Shown here one piece after another: positions 63,619 to 64,000 of a DNA stretch of 64,000 nt. Source of the stretch: Pseudomonas persica (GTDB lineage Bacteria; Pseudomonadota; Gammaproteobacteria; Pseudomonadales; Pseudomonadaceae). The stretch is taken from NCBI RefSeq assembly GCF_900291015.1, contig NZ_OLKL01000027.1:56254-120253 (forward strand), in the 5' to 3' direction. The position numbers and the translations under genes were made by a program. Below the pieces are notes generated by a model, which was given only the letters and a program-made list of their open reading frames with translations, was not told the DNA's origin and made no database searches. Each line of letters begins with the position of its first letter. Position 1 is the stretch's first letter.

Positions 63619-64000
63619 GGCGCCGCGGAGGATGGCACGGGCTTCGCCCGTGTTCGCGGGTGAACCCGCTCCCACAGGTTCGTGTGCTGCTTGAGGCCAG
63701 GAAGGACCTTGGGGGTGCAACGGTCTTGCTCATAACCTGAACGCTGGCGCGATCCCTGTGAGCGGGTTTACCCGCGAAGCAGGTGCCGCGGAGGATGGCA
63801 CGGGCTTCGCCCGTGTTCGCGGGTGAACCCGCTCGCACAGGTTCGTGTGCTGCTTGAGGCCAGAAAGGACCTGGGGGCGCAACGGTCTTGCTCATAACCT
63901 GAACGTTGGCGCGATCCCTGTGGGAGCGGGTTTACCCGCGAAGCAGGCGCCGCGGAGGATGGCACGGGCTTCGCCCGTGTTCGCGGGTGAACCCGCTCGC
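63619..64000. repeat. Tandem array of a ~163-bp REP-containing unit
   Basis: Starts of the block GCCGCGGAGGATGGCACGGG at 63622, 63785 and 63949 give a period of 163-164 bases, and the third copy runs off the window. Each unit has two REP arms (CGGGTGAACCCGCTC, GCGGGTTTACCCGCGAA) and the spacer TTCGTGTGCTGCTTGAGGCC. The copies differ by a few bases. The segment 63424-63618 is the upstream region of the MFS gene plus an unrecognised stretch. Confidence 0.85.

Noticed and set aside
63619..64000. Possible CRISPR array
   Set aside because: Repeats are ~163 bases with conserved spacers and REP palindromes; there are no short identical repeats with unique spacers and no cas genes.

Overview
The window looks like chromosome of a Pseudomonas putida-group bacterium. 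The evidence is the GC-rich coding style, many P. putida-type REP sequences (GTGGGAGCGG paired with CCGCTCCCAC), DUF3077-type small genes found mainly in Pseudomonas, and a complete Escherichia-like cellulose operon (bcsEFGRQABZC) in the arrangement known from P. putida. No rRNA, intact tRNA or CRISPR was seen. Accessory and core-like genes alternate.

Layout. 1-5 kb is an accessory junction: remnants of two tyrosine recombinases, a duplicated 3' end of ssrA (tmRNA) with its terminator, a Mcr-like HNH endonuclease, two DUF3077-type genes, a NYN/OST-HTH putative RNase and a deleted GGDEF gene. 5-12 kb holds glutaminase, an Lrp/LysE divergent pair, an acetyltransferase, O-acetylhomoserine sulfhydrylase with a membrane protein, and a RhiA-like protein. 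12-16.2 kb is a three-gene unit: a sigma-54 regulator without an N-terminal sensor, a DUF917 protein and an Asp/Glu/hydantoin-type racemase. 16.6-21.3 kb is a second accessory patch: a hypothetical gene, a 194-bp duplicated piece of metY, and a compact trio made of a SUKH (Smi1/Knr4) protein, an HNH-like protein with a C-terminal membrane region, and a tail-anchored coiled-coil protein. 21.4-31 kb is mostly housekeeping or regulatory: nucleotidase, DUF1543, LysR/MFS pair, GST, small proteins, a WYL-type regulator and an ABC exporter. 31.1-45 kb is the cellulose operon, whose bcsG implies phosphoethanolamine cellulose.

45.4-52 kb holds a DapA-family aldolase, GNAT and hydrolase genes, and an unusual single polypeptide that joins a 2Fe-2S ferredoxin/FNR reductase to an M24 (aminopeptidase-P fold) domain. 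That gene is divergent from a MocR regulator, with a 9-bp inverted repeat between them. 52-56.5 kb has a non-canonical SDR, a TPR protein, two paralogous secreted glycine-rich proteins and kup.

56.6-62 kb is the most interesting part. A LysR regulator diverges from a betaine-type ABC importer (binding protein, permease, ATPase), followed closely by a histidine ammonia-lyase homologue that has lost exactly the Ala-Ser-Gly triad that forms the MIO cofactor, and also the catalytic tyrosine. Gene order and chemistry suggest uptake of a trimethylammonium compound (ergothioneine, hercynine or another betaine) and MIO-independent elimination of trimethylamine, rather than ordinary histidine catabolism. 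The window ends with an MFS exporter and about 2.3 tandem copies of a roughly 163-bp REP-containing repeat.
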